From UBA7803 sp040219135 (lineage in GTDB: Bacteria > Pseudomonadota > Gammaproteobacteria > Pseudomonadales > Azotimanducaceae), in the NCBI GenBank assembly GCA_040219135.1, contig JAVJTA010000011.1, positions 1 to 64,000 on the forward strand: a stretch of 64,000 bases of DNA. Reading direction: 5' to 3'. Made by a program: the position numbers and the translations under genes. A model generated the notes under the pieces. The model was not told where the DNA came from, made no database searches, and saw only the letters and a list, made by a program, of their open reading frames with translations. Positions 1 to 8,715 of the stretch are shown piece by piece. The stretch's first letter is position 1. Every line of letters begins with the position of its first letter.

Positions 1-8
1 CCTCCGGG

Positions 9-106
9 TCGGGGCCACTTTTCCCCGACTCTTCGTTGCCGCTCGCTCGTGTAGCGGTGCTACACCACGCTCACAGCGCCTCGATTCGGAAAAAAGTGGC
101 CTCCGA
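9..106. repeat. Palindromic intergenic element
   Basis: The only apparent content of the first 135 bases is nested dyad symmetry. An outer imperfect inverted repeat pairs 9-28 with 86-106 (shared core GGCCACTTTT / AAAAGTGGCC). Inside it is a perfect 7-bp stem, GTGTAGC at 49-55 with GCTACAC at 59-65 and a 3-base loop. It lies just beyond the 3' end of the PPOX gene, so it could be a terminator or a repetitive palindrome. The neighbouring gene is outside the window. Confidence 0.5.
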
Positions 107-135
107 CGCGGCGCTGTGCGGAGTGTGAACAGGCC

Positions 136-681
136 CTAGTCGAGGTCCTTCAACGACAGCGCGGCGTTCGCCTCGATGGTCTCGGCGTTCCACAGTTCCG
201 CGAACTGAAACGACCGCGGGCAGTGGAAATAGGCTTCGTCCACGGACAGCAGCAGACCCTGGATCAGCCGGGTGTTGGCGTCGACGAAGTGCGTCTCCAC
301 CGCGCCGCCCAGAGCGTCAACCTCAGCGGCATCGACCACCCGCACCCGGCCGTTGACCCGCACGGTGACGTCCATGCCCGGAATCATGAAGACGAAGCCG
401 GCTTTCGGGTTGCTCTCGAAGTTCTGAAAGCTCTGGAACAGCCGGTTGCCCCCGAGGTCCGGAATCAGCAGGGTGCGCTCGTCGATGATCCGCACGAAGC
501 CCGGCTTGCCGCCCTTCGGCGACGCGTCGCAGTCGCCGTCCGCATTGCTCGTGGCCATCACCGCGAACGGCGAGCGGCGGATGAAGCCCTGCACGTAGGG
601 CTCCAGATGATCCTTCACCTTGGTGGCCGCGCGGGGGTGGGCACCGCCCAGGGTCTCGCGCAGGGTGTCGATGCGGCTCAT
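136..681 (-). CDS. Pyridoxamine 5'-phosphate oxidase-fold (PPOX) protein
   Basis: A 181-residue protein of the flavin/F420-binding split-barrel PPOX superfamily. The N-terminal helix and the stretch PFAVMATSNADGDCDASPKGG (residues about 38-58) are typical of the small 'MSMEG_1061-like' group. The next strands (RTLLIPD, GNRLFQSFQNFESNP, VRVNGRVRVV) complete the barrel. Members bind flavin or related cofactors, but the substrate is usually unknown and cannot be read here. The ATG follows a GGGAGCGACC stretch that can act as a ribosome site. It is a stand-alone cytoplasmic gene with no evident functional link to its neighbours. Confidence 0.8.
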   Translation of the reverse strand: MSRIDTLRETLGGAHPRAATKVKDHLEPYVQGFIRRSPFAVMATSNADGDCDASPKGGKPGFVRIIDERTLLIPDLGGNRLFQSFQNFESNPKAGFVFMIPGMDVTVRVNGRVRVVDAAEVDALGGAVETHFVDANTRLIQGLLLSVDEAYFHCPRSFQFAELWNAETIEANAALSLKDLD

Positions 682-767
682 GGTCGCTCCCAGTCAGAGT
701 CGGAGAAGCCATCAGCATACGCCCGGCGGGGTCCGCATGAGAACCGGCGGCCGCGTGGCGGCGGGCG

Positions 768-1658
768 TCAATCGAGCCCGCCGAGGGATTTCTCCAGGGC
801 CTGAACCAGCCGCCGGATGACCCCGGCCAGGAGCACGAACTCGGCGTCCAGGCGCGCCAGCGGGTCCTCGTCGTTGGCGTCCTCGGCGGCGTCCATGCCC
901 TGCAGCCTGAGCTTGCGGATGACGGCGTCCTGGTCGATCACCAGGGTCGCCAGTTCGTCGAACACGAGACCGAGCCGGGCGAGCTTGAGGCCGTTGCGCA
1001 CGTGGCGGCGCACGTCGTCGTCGGTGAGATCGATGTCGAGCCAGCTCACCGTGGCGGCGCCCGCGGCCGGGTCCTGCATGCGGCACTCGCGGCCGGGGCG
1101 GAACGCGGCGGGGCCGTCGCCGAGAAAGACCCGGTGCATGAGGGTGCCGACAGGCTGCTTGAACTTCAGCGGCGTCACCTGAAGGCTGCCGAGGCCGTCG
1201 CGGAGCTTGTCGAGAAAGCGCTCTGCCTGGGTTTCCGACGCCGTGTCGATGCCGATCAGGCGTTCCCTGATCAGGCAGAAACCGCGCACCCGCTCGGATT
1301 TCAGCAGCGCCTTGGGCATGAGTTCGGCCAGCGTCTCGTCCTTGAGCTGGCGCTTCTCGCGGCGGCTCGGATCGCGCTGGGCGCGGGCCTTGAACGCATC
1401 GATGCGCTCCTCGAGCGCCTCGTTCACGGCCGCCGCCGGCAGCAGCCGGGTCTGACTGCGCAGGCGCATCAGGTCGGCGCCAGCCACCCGTCGGCACAGT
1501 GGGTCGGCGTCGTCTCCGGTGGGCGCCTCCCAGCCGGAGCTGCGCTCGGTGAAGGATCCACAGGGTGTGAAAGCGGCATCTTCGAGCTTCGCGGAGAGGG
1601 CTGCTTCGGCGTCGGGCCAGGCGCTGTGGAGACGATAAAGGCGCAGGTTTCTGAACAT
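768..1658 (-). CDS. rdgC: Recombination-associated protein RdgC
   Basis: A DNA-binding ring protein that modulates RecA and is found mainly in beta- and gammaproteobacteria. The start chosen is the ATG giving MFRNLRLYRLHSAW, the conserved RdgC N-terminus. The frame stays open 40 codons upstream, but that part lacks family similarity. Other RdgC hallmarks are the N-terminal motif GSFTERSSGWEAP, the central RDPSRREKRQLKDE segment and the acidic C-terminal region. At 296 residues it is close to the usual size of about 300. It is transcribed divergently from the TPR lipoprotein gene and gives useful taxonomic information. Confidence 0.93.
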   Translation of the reverse strand: MFRNLRLYRLHSAWPDAEAALSAKLEDAAFTPCGSFTERSSGWEAPTGDDADPLCRRVAGADLMRLRSQTRLLPAAAVNEALEERIDAFKARAQRDPSRREKRQLKDETLAELMPKALLKSERVRGFCLIRERLIGIDTASETQAERFLDKLRDGLGSLQVTPLKFKQPVGTLMHRVFLGDGPAAFRPGRECRMQDPAAGAATVSWLDIDLTDDDVRRHVRNGLKLARLGLVFDELATLVIDQDAVIRKLRLQGMDAAEDANDEDPLARLDAEFVLLAGVIRRLVQALEKSLGGLD

Positions 1659-1798
1659 TCGCTGCCAGGGTGCTGAAGGGAGCGGCGCATTATCCGGATG
1701 CGGCAGGAAGCTGTCACGGAACCCCGGCCGGTCAGGTACCCGCCGGGCGGCTGCCGGCGTATCATCCACCGAGTTCATGCACTGAGGGGGAACTCGTC

Positions 1799-3514
1799 AT
1801 GACCCGTACCTGCGTACTGCTTGCGGTGGCACTGTCGACCGCACTGATCTCCGGCTGCTCCGAGCAGTCTTCCGAGCCCGCCGCCACGGCAACCACCGAT
1901 CTCACCCCGGCGCTGGAAGCACCCCGCGCCGCTCTCGAAGACGACTGGCGCCAGCCGCTGTTCGAGGGCCTGGGCGACCTGAATCTGCCCATCACGACGA
2001 ATTCGGAGACCGCCCAGCGCTACTTCAATCAGGGCCTGGGCCTGGCCTTCGCGTTCAATCACGCCGCCGCCGACTTCGCCTTCAACGAAGCGGCCATGCA
2101 CGATCCGAACTGCGCCATGTGCTACTGGGGCAGCGCCCTGGTGCTGGGGCCGAACGTCAACGCCGCCATGGATCCGGGCAACGCCGAACGCGCCTACCAT
2201 CTGGCCAGCAAGGCGGTCGATCTCGCCGCCGGCGCGAGCGAAAAGGAGCAAGCGCTCACGAGCGCGCTGCTGAATCGCTATGCGCCCGTGGCGCCGGAAG
2301 ACCGGACCCCGCTCGATCAGGCTTATGCAGATGCCATGCGCGACGTCGCCGCCCGCTACCGCGACGACGCCAACATCCAGGCGCTCACCGCGGAAGCCCT
2401 GATGGACCTGCATCCGTGGGACTTCTGGCTCGCCGACGGCGAGGAACGGCCGTGGACAGCGGAGATCATCGACACCATCGAGCACGCCCTGGCGCTGAAC
2501 GAGAACCACATCGGCGCCATCCACCTCTACATCCACGCGGTCGAGCAATCGAGCGATGCCGCGCGCGCCGAGCCCTACGCCGACAAGCTCGCCGATCTGG
2601 CCCCGGCCGCCGGGCATCTGGTGCACATGCCGGCGCACATCTACATCCGCATCGGCCGCTACCACGACTCGACGCTGAACAACATGAAGGCAACCGACGC
2701 CGACAGCGCGTTCATCCAGGCCTGCCGCTCGAACAGCCCCATCTACCTGGCCGGCTACATTCCGCACAACTGGCACTTCGGCTGGATCACGGCGGCCATC
2801 GAGGGCTGGAGCGAGCAGGCCTTTGCCATGGCGGAAGGCACCGCGGCGCGGCTGACGCCGGAACTGCTGCGCGCGCCCGGCATGGCCGTGGCGCAGCACT
2901 TCCTCATGCAGCCGGCCTTCGCCCAGGTGCGCTTCGGCGCCTGGGACGACATTCTGGCGAGCGCCGAGCCCGACGCCGATCTGCTCTATGCCCGCGGGGT
3001 ATGGCACTACGCCCGCGGCCGGGCCCTGCTCGGCAAGGGCGACCTCGACGGCGCGGCGGAGGAATCCGCCAGGATCGCCGCGCTCCGCGCCGACCCCGGC
3101 ATGGACGAGATGATCTTCTTCGAGCGCGACCGCGGCGACGATCTGCTGGCGGTCGGGGAGCTGGTGCTGAACGGCGAGATCGACGCCGCCCGCGGCGACC
3201 TGGACGCCGCCATCGCCCAGCTCGAAGACGCCGTGGTGCGGGAAGACGCCCTGCCCTACAACGAGCCGCCGAACTGGTACTACCCGGCACGGCATTCACT
3301 CGGCGCGCTGCAGCTCGCGGCCGGTGACCCTGCGGCGGCGGAGGCGACCTATCGCGCCGACCTGGCGATCATGCCGGAGAACGGCTGGGCCCTGGTGGGT
3401 CTGGAGCAGGCTCTGCGTGCCCAGGGCAAGACCGAAGCGGCGGACGCTGCCCGCGACCGATTCGAGCTCGCCTGGCAGCACGCCGACGTGGACATCAGCA
3501 GCTCGCGAATCTGA
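1799..3514 (+). CDS. TPR-repeat lipoprotein
   Basis: A 571-residue predicted lipoprotein. The ATG at 1799 follows a purine-rich GAGGGGG and starts a short signal peptide ending in the lipobox LISGC (Cys20). The frame is open for 43 codons upstream but lacks a signal there. The mature part has tetratricopeptide helices, including ETAQRYFNQGLGLAFAFNH and repeated A/L/Y pairs near the C-terminus (GWALVGLEQALRAQGKTEAA). The NAAMCYWG-type segment (here DPNCAMCYWG) and the HLVHMPAHIYIRIGRY block occur in an uncharacterised bacterial TPR family. It is probably envelope-anchored with an unknown role. It precedes the small ABM-domain gene by 39 bases in the same direction. Confidence 0.8.
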   Translation: MTRTCVLLAVALSTALISGCSEQSSEPAATATTDLTPALEAPRAALEDDWRQPLFEGLGDLNLPITTNSETAQRYFNQGLGLAFAFNHAAADFAFNEAAMHDPNCAMCYWGSALVLGPNVNAAMDPGNAERAYHLASKAVDLAAGASEKEQALTSALLNRYAPVAPEDRTPLDQAYADAMRDVAARYRDDANIQALTAEALMDLHPWDFWLADGEERPWTAEIIDTIEHALALNENHIGAIHLYIHAVEQSSDAARAEPYADKLADLAPAAGHLVHMPAHIYIRIGRYHDSTLNNMKATDADSAFIQACRSNSPIYLAGYIPHNWHFGWITAAIEGWSEQAFAMAEGTAARLTPELLRAPGMAVAQHFLMQPAFAQVRFGAWDDILASAEPDADLLYARGVWHYARGRALLGKGDLDGAAEESARIAALRADPGMDEMIFFERDRGDDLLAVGELVLNGEIDAARGDLDAAIAQLEDAVVREDALPYNEPPNWYYPARHSLGALQLAAGDPAAAEATYRADLAIMPENGWALVGLEQALRAQGKTEAADAARDRFELAWQHADVDISSSRI

Positions 3515-3553
3515 CCGGACCGCGATCGACCATCGACCCAGAGAGGAGACCCC

Positions 3554-3937
3554 GTGAAGCGATTGACCTGGACTCTGCTGACGGCCAGCCTGGCTGCCGC
3601 GCTCACCGCCGTCCCGGCCCACGCCTTCGAGTGCGACGCGGACGAGGTGGGCTACGTCGCCACCTTCAAGGTGGAGGAAGGTAAGGAAGCCGAATTCGAA
3701 GCCCTGGTGATCGAACTCACGGATCAGGTGCACGCCCTGGAGCCCGGCATGGTCTTCTACGCCCCCTACCGGGACGAGCAGGCCCCAGGCGTGTACCACT
3801 TCATGGAACGCTACACCAACGCAGCGGCTCGCGACGCCCACGCCAAGGCGGACGAGATCCGCGCCGTGTTCGGTCAGGTGATGCCGCTGCTGCGCGAGCC
3901 GCTGGATGTCAGGCGGGTGACGGCTTTGTGTCCGTAG
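3554..3937 (+). CDS. Secreted antibiotic-biosynthesis-monooxygenase (ABM) domain protein
   Basis: A 127-residue protein with an N-terminal Sec signal peptide (MKRLTWTLLTASLAAALTAVPAHA) followed by one dimeric ferredoxin-like ABM domain (YVATFKVEEGKEAEFEALV ... YHFMERYTNAAARDAH). AGAG-rich bases before the ATG (AGAGAGGAGACCCCGTG) form a strong ribosome site. ABM domains occur in cofactor-free monooxygenases, heme-degrading proteins and many proteins of unknown function. The catalytic role is not evident. It lies 16 bases upstream of the P450-reductase gene, so co-transcription is likely. Confidence 0.75.
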   Translation: MKRLTWTLLTASLAAALTAVPAHAFECDADEVGYVATFKVEEGKEAEFEALVIELTDQVHALEPGMVFYAPYRDEQAPGVYHFMERYTNAAARDAHAKADEIRAVFGQVMPLLREPLDVRRVTALCP

Positions 3938-3953
3938 TGCCCGCCGTTTTCCG

Positions 3954-6900
3954 ATGAGCAACCGCGCGGACCTGGAGCCCATACCCAGACCCCACGGGCA
4001 GGCGCTCATCGGCAACGTGCTGACCATCGACCGCGATGCGCCGCTGCAGAGCATGATGGCGCTGACCCGCGAGCAGGGCCCGATCTTCTGGCTCGACATG
4101 CTGGGCACGCCCCTGGTGATCGTCTCCGGTGCCGAGCTGGTGCGCGAGCTCTGCGACGAGACGCGTTTCGACAAAGCCGTGCGCGGCCCCCTGCGGCGGG
4201 TGCGCGCCATCGCCGGCGACGGACTGTTCACCGCGGACACCCAGGCACCGAACTGGGGCAAAGCACACCGACTGCTGATGCCGACCTTCAGCCAGCGGGC
4301 GATGGTCGACTACCTGCCGATGATGACCGACATCGCCTCTCAGCTGTGCCTCAAGTGGCAGCGGCTGAATGCCAACGACGACGTCGACGTGGTGCACGAC
4401 ATGACCGCGCTGGCGCTCGACACCATCGGTGTGTGCGGCTTCGGCTACGGCTTCAACTCTTTCTACCGCCAGGACTTTCACCCGTTCATCGACGCCCTCA
4501 GCCGGACGCTGGAAACCAGCATGGTGCAGCGCGGCCTGCCGTTCGAGGGCCTGACCCTGCGGCGGCGCCGCGAGCAGCTGGAGCGCGACGCCCACTACAT
4601 GAACGGGCTGGTGGACAACATCATTCGCGAGCGCCGCCGCGCGCCCCAGGACGACGACGGTCCCCAGGACCTGCTCGGCTACATGCTCTCCGGTGTCGAC
4701 AAGACCACCGGCGAACGCCTGTCCGACGAGAACATCCGCTATCAGATCAACACCTTCCTGATCGCCGGCCACGAGACCACGTCGGGCCTGCTGTCGTTCA
4801 CCCTGCATTTCCTGCTGAAGCACCCGGAGGTGCTGGCGCGCGCCTACGAGGAAGTGGACCGGGTCGTGGGACGCGACGTCGCCGCGCCGGACCAGCGCCA
4901 GTTGGCGCGCCTGGACTACCTGCGGGCGATTCTGCTCGAGTCCCTGCGGCTGTGGCCGACCGCGCCCGCCTTCAGCCTCTATCCCTACGCCGACGAAACC
5001 ATCGGCGGCCGCTATCCGCTGCCGGCGAACACCTTCGTTACCGTGCTCACGCTGATGCTGCACCGGGACCCGGCGGTGTGGGGCGATGACCCGGAGAGCT
5101 TCGACCCGGAGCGGTTCAGCCGCGAAGCGGAGGCCACGCGGCCGGACTGGGCGTACAAGCCCTTCGGCAACGGCCAGCGCGCCTGCATCGGCCGGCAGTT
5201 CGCCATGCAGGAGGCGATTCTGGTGCTGGCGATGATCCTGCAGCGGTTCGAACTGGTCGACCAATCCGACTACCAGCTCGTGGTCAAGGAGACCCTGTCC
5301 ATCAAGCCCGATGGCTTCACCCTGCGGGTGCGACCACGCCCGGGCAGCCAGGCCCTGGCGAGCCTGGGCGTGCCGGGCGCCCGGCCCGAGGCGGCCGAAG
5401 ACGCCGCAGCCGGAGATGCCGCCGAATCCGCCCCCGCCAGCGCCCGGCCGGCCCACGGCGGGCGCCTGTACGTCGCCTTCGGCTCCAATCTCGGCTCGAC
5501 CGAGGCATTCGCCCGGGAGATCGCTCAGGCAGGTCGGCTGAACGGCTTCGACACCCAGCTCGCCGAGCTGAATGACTTCGCCGGCCGGCTGCCGACGGAT
5601 GGTGCGCTGGTGGTCGCCTGCGCGTCCTACAACGGCGCGCCCCCCGACAACGCCGCCGGATTCGTCGACTGGCTCGGCGGCGCGGCCCGGGACGCGGCCC
5701 AGGGCGTGCGCTACACGGTGCTCGGCTGCGGCAACCGGGATTGGGCATCCACGTACCAGGCCACGCCGCGGCGTATCGACGAGGCCCTCGAAGCGCTCGG
5801 CGGCGAGCGCATTCGCGCCCGCGGCGAGGCCGACGCCCGGGAAGACCAGGACAGCCAGTTCCGCCAGTGGTTCACGGGGTTGTGGCCGGACGTCGGCGCC
5901 GCGCTCGGCCTCGACGTGGACTTCTCCACCGCACTCGACAGCGAGCCGCTGTTCCGGGTCGAGCGGGTCGATCGCGTAGCCGTCCATCCGGTCGCCAGCC
6001 ACACCGGCGCGGTGCCCATGACGGTCACCGCCAACCGGGAGCTGCAGGACACGGCCGCCTCCGGGCGCTCCACCCGCCACATCGAGATCGCGCTGCCGGA
6101 CGGGGTTCACTATCAGCCCGGTGATCACCTCTGCGTGGTGGGCCGCAACCACGAACAGACCGTGCGCCAAGCGATGGACTACTTCGGTTTCGAAGACGGT
6201 GACCACGTGCGGATCACCCCCACCGGCGGCCGCCGCAGCCCGTTTCCGAAGGACACCGCCGTGTCCGTGCGGCGCCTGGCCGAGGTGTATGGAGAGCTGC
6301 AGAACGTGGCCAGCCGCAAGGACGTCGCGACCCTGGCAGCACACACCGAATGCCCCGACACACGCGCGAAACTCGAGGCACTGGCGGCGCCCGCCGGCAA
6401 CGACGGCGACGCCTACCGCAGCGAGGTGCTGACCCGGCGTCTGAGCGTGCTCGACCTGCTGGAATCATTCCCGGCGGTAGCCCTGCCGTTCAACGTGTTC
6501 CTCGAGATGATTCCCTGGATGGCGCCGCGCTACTACTCCATCTCCTCGTCGCCGCTGGCCATGCCCGGTCAGTGCAGCATTACCTTAGGGGTGGTGTCCG
6601 GGCCGGCGCGCTCCGGGCGCGGCGTGTACCACGGCACCTGTTCCAGCCATCTGGCGGCGCGCCAGGCCGGCGACGCCGTGTACGCCGTGGTGCGCGACAA
6701 CCCCGGCTTCCACCTGCCCGACGATCCGGCAACGCCGCTCATCATGATCGGTCCAGGTACCGGACTCGCGCCGTTCCGCGGGTTTCTCGAGCACCGCGCC
6801 AGGCTCCGCGACGGCGGCGCCGGTCTCGGCGACGCGCTGCTGCTGTTCGGCTGCCGACACCCGGAGCAGGACTATCTGTACCGGGACGAGCTGGAGGCGG

Positions 6901-7193
6901 CAGCAGCGGCGGGACTGACGGAACTCCGGGTGGCGTTCTCACGCGCCGACGGCGAGCGCGCCTACGTCCAGGACCTGCTGCGCCAGGAACGGGATCGGGT
7001 CGCGGCGCTGCTGCAAGCCGGCGCCATCGTCTACGTGTGCGGCGATGGCGGTCACATGGAGCCCGACGTGAAGCGCACACTGATGCGGCTTCACGAGGAA
7101 ACGGCAGACGTCGACACCGCCGCGGCGGAAGCCTGGATCGACAGTCTGCGAGAGCAGGGCCGCTACCGGCTCGACGTCTGGATCACCGCCTGA
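3954..7193 (+). CDS. Self-sufficient cytochrome P450-NADPH reductase fusion (CYP102-like)
   Basis: A 1079-residue fusion with the layout of P450 BM3. The P450 domain (about 1-460) has the I-helix motif FLIAGHETTS, the ExxR motif ESLR and the heme loop FGNGQRACIG with the Cys ligand near residue 411. A flexible Ala/Pro-rich linker leads to a flavodoxin-like FMN domain from about residue 503 (YVAFGSNLGSTEAFA). An FAD/NADPH reductase follows (RYYSISSSP, GPGTGLAPFRGF, C-terminal VWITA). The family typically hydroxylates fatty acids or similar chains at subterminal carbons using NADPH and O2. The substrate here is unknown. Its 3' end overlaps the convergent FAH gene by 31 bases. Confidence 0.93.
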   Translation: MSNRADLEPIPRPHGQALIGNVLTIDRDAPLQSMMALTREQGPIFWLDMLGTPLVIVSGAELVRELCDETRFDKAVRGPLRRVRAIAGDGLFTADTQAPNWGKAHRLLMPTFSQRAMVDYLPMMTDIASQLCLKWQRLNANDDVDVVHDMTALALDTIGVCGFGYGFNSFYRQDFHPFIDALSRTLETSMVQRGLPFEGLTLRRRREQLERDAHYMNGLVDNIIRERRRAPQDDDGPQDLLGYMLSGVDKTTGERLSDENIRYQINTFLIAGHETTSGLLSFTLHFLLKHPEVLARAYEEVDRVVGRDVAAPDQRQLARLDYLRAILLESLRLWPTAPAFSLYPYADETIGGRYPLPANTFVTVLTLMLHRDPAVWGDDPESFDPERFSREAEATRPDWAYKPFGNGQRACIGRQFAMQEAILVLAMILQRFELVDQSDYQLVVKETLSIKPDGFTLRVRPRPGSQALASLGVPGARPEAAEDAAAGDAAESAPASARPAHGGRLYVAFGSNLGSTEAFAREIAQAGRLNGFDTQLAELNDFAGRLPTDGALVVACASYNGAPPDNAAGFVDWLGGAARDAAQGVRYTVLGCGNRDWASTYQATPRRIDEALEALGGERIRARGEADAREDQDSQFRQWFTGLWPDVGAALGLDVDFSTALDSEPLFRVERVDRVAVHPVASHTGAVPMTVTANRELQDTAASGRSTRHIEIALPDGVHYQPGDHLCVVGRNHEQTVRQAMDYFGFEDGDHVRITPTGGRRSPFPKDTAVSVRRLAEVYGELQNVASRKDVATLAAHTECPDTRAKLEALAAPAGNDGDAYRSEVLTRRLSVLDLLESFPAVALPFNVFLEMIPWMAPRYYSISSSPLAMPGQCSITLGVVSGPARSGRGVYHGTCSSHLAARQAGDAVYAVVRDNPGFHLPDDPATPLIMIGPGTGLAPFRGFLEHRARLRDGGAGLGDALLLFGCRHPEQDYLYRDELEAAAAAGLTELRVAFSRADGERAYVQDLLRQERDRVAALLQAGAIVYVCGDGGHMEPDVKRTLMRLHEETADVDTAAAEAWIDSLREQGRYRLDVWITA

Positions 7194-8179
7194 TCGATGG
7201 CGCCGAAGATGCTGCGGCCGTCGCGGTCGCACATCTCCAGGCGCACCCGATGGCCGAAGCGCATGAAAGGCGTGGAGGGCTCGCCGTCACGCAGAGTCTC
7301 CACCGTGCGCAGCTCGGCGAGGCAGGAATACCCCACCCCGCCATCGGCGATGGCGCTGCCGTGCTCGCTGCCGTGTTTGTTGGAAACGGTGCCCGAGCCG
7401 ATGATGGTGCCGGCGCCGAGATTGCGGGTGCGGCTGGCGTGGGCGATGAGGTCGGCGAAGCTGAAGGTCATGTCCTCGCCGGCTTGCGGACGGCCGAACG
7501 GCTCGCCGTTGAAAAACGACAGCAACGGCAGGTGCACCCGGCCGTCGTGCCAGGCGTCGCGCAGTTCGTCCGGGGTCACCGCCACCGGTGAGAAGCTGGT
7601 GGCCGGTTTCGACTGAAAGAAGCCGAAGCCTTTTTCCAGCTCTCCCGGGATCAGACCGCGCAGCGACACGTCGTTGGCCAGCATGACGAGCTGCACGTGC
7701 TCGAGCGCCCGCTCAGCCGTGGTGCCCATGGGTACGTCGTCCGTCACCACCGCGATCTCGCCCTCGAAATCAATGCCCCAGTCCTCCGAGCCGAGCGGTA
7801 CGTCGTCGCAGGGCCCGAGCAGGTCGTCGGAGCCACCCTGATACATGAGCGGCTCGCGCCAGAACGATTCCGGCATGGTTGCGCCCCGGGCCCGCCGCAC
7901 CAGCTCCACGTGATTGACGTAGGCGCTGCCGTCGGCCCATTGAAACGCCCGCGGCAGCGGCGCCGCGCAATCTCCGGGAACAAACGCGAAGTCGTTGGGC
8001 GCGGCGCCGGCTTCCAGCTCCTCCGACACTGCCCGAAGCTGCGAGCGCACGCCGTGCCAGTCATCGAGCGCGCGCTGCAGGGTCGGCGCGATGGACTCGA
8101 CGGCCACGGCCCGGGTCAGATCCCGGGACACCACCACCAGCCGCCCGTCGCGGCCGCCTTTGAGGCTGGCGAGCTTCAC
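7163..8179 (-). CDS. Fumarylacetoacetate hydrolase family protein
   Basis: 338 residues of the FAH fold, which cleaves or isomerises beta-diketo acids with a bound divalent metal. The acidic metal-site strand is DFEGEIAVVTDD, and the C-terminal half carries ARTRNLGAGTIIGSGTVSNK-like family signatures. The GTG start overlaps the upstream VOC stop as GTGA, so translation is probably coupled. Position in an operon with HPPD suggests the last step of tyrosine/homogentisate breakdown. No homogentisate dioxygenase or maleylacetoacetate isomerase is visible nearby, so that assignment remains inference. Confidence 0.82.
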   Translation of the reverse strand: MKLASLKGGRDGRLVVVSRDLTRAVAVESIAPTLQRALDDWHGVRSQLRAVSEELEAGAAPNDFAFVPGDCAAPLPRAFQWADGSAYVNHVELVRRARGATMPESFWREPLMYQGGSDDLLGPCDDVPLGSEDWGIDFEGEIAVVTDDVPMGTTAERALEHVQLVMLANDVSLRGLIPGELEKGFGFFQSKPATSFSPVAVTPDELRDAWHDGRVHLPLLSFFNGEPFGRPQAGEDMTFSFADLIAHASRTRNLGAGTIIGSGTVSNKHGSEHGSAIADGGVGYSCLAELRTVETLRDGEPSTPFMRFGHRVRLEMCDRDGRSIFGAIDQAVIQTSSR

Positions 8180-8715
8180 GCGTCTTCGGCGGCGCGCTCG
8201 TGGAGCCAGGCGGCGTGGCGCGGCGCCTTCTTCGTGCGGCTCCATTCCTCGAGCATGGCCGGCGCCACTTCCTTGAGCCGCTCGAGGTCGTCCGCGGTGC
8301 CCGTGTTGGCGGCCAGCTCCAACCGGTGGCCGTTGGGGTCGAAGAAGTAGATCGACTTGAAGATGCCGTGGTTCACCGGCCCCACTACCTCGAGGCCCGC
8401 TTTCTCCACCTTCTCTTTGGTGGCCAGCAGCACGTCCATGGATTCCACCTCGAAGGCGATGTGCTGCACCCACTCCGGGGTGTTGCCGTCGCGACCCATG
8501 TGCGGCGAGTTCGGCAGCTCGAAGAACGCCAGCACGTTACCCATGCCGGCATCCAGGAACACGTGCATGTACGGGTCCGGCTCCTGGGTGGACGGCACCC
8601 GGTCTTCGGCGATGGCCAGCAGGAAGTCCATGTCCAGCAGGTTCTGGTAGAACTCCACGGTTTCCTTGGCGTCCTTGCAGCGGTACGCCACGTGATGGAT
8701 GCGTTTCAGGGTCAT
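8176..8715 (-). CDS. VOC/glyoxalase-superfamily protein
   Basis: A 179-residue vicinal-oxygen-chelate protein. It begins LKRIHHVAYRCKDAKETVEFY, a typical first beta-alpha-beta module with a metal-binding His (IHHVAY). A second module follows (WVQHIAFEVESMDVLL) with a second His, and the end of the fold carries FFDPNGHRLEL with a Glu ligand candidate. The family includes dioxygenases, isomerases and glyoxalases. Its position between HPPD and FAH, with ATGA and GTGA overlaps on both sides, points to a step in aromatic-ring metabolism. The reaction is not determined. Confidence 0.78.
   Translation of the reverse strand: MTLKRIHHVAYRCKDAKETVEFYQNLLDMDFLLAIAEDRVPSTQEPDPYMHVFLDAGMGNVLAFFELPNSPHMGRDGNTPEWVQHIAFEVESMDVLLATKEKVEKAGLEVVGPVNHGIFKSIYFFDPNGHRLELAANTGTADDLERLKEVAPAMLEEWSRTKKAPRHAAWLHERAAEDA

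Noticed and set aside
3909..6344. An 811-residue open frame opposite the P450-reductase fusion
   Set aside because: It is a GC-rich shadow frame with no domain; the sense gene has full motif support.
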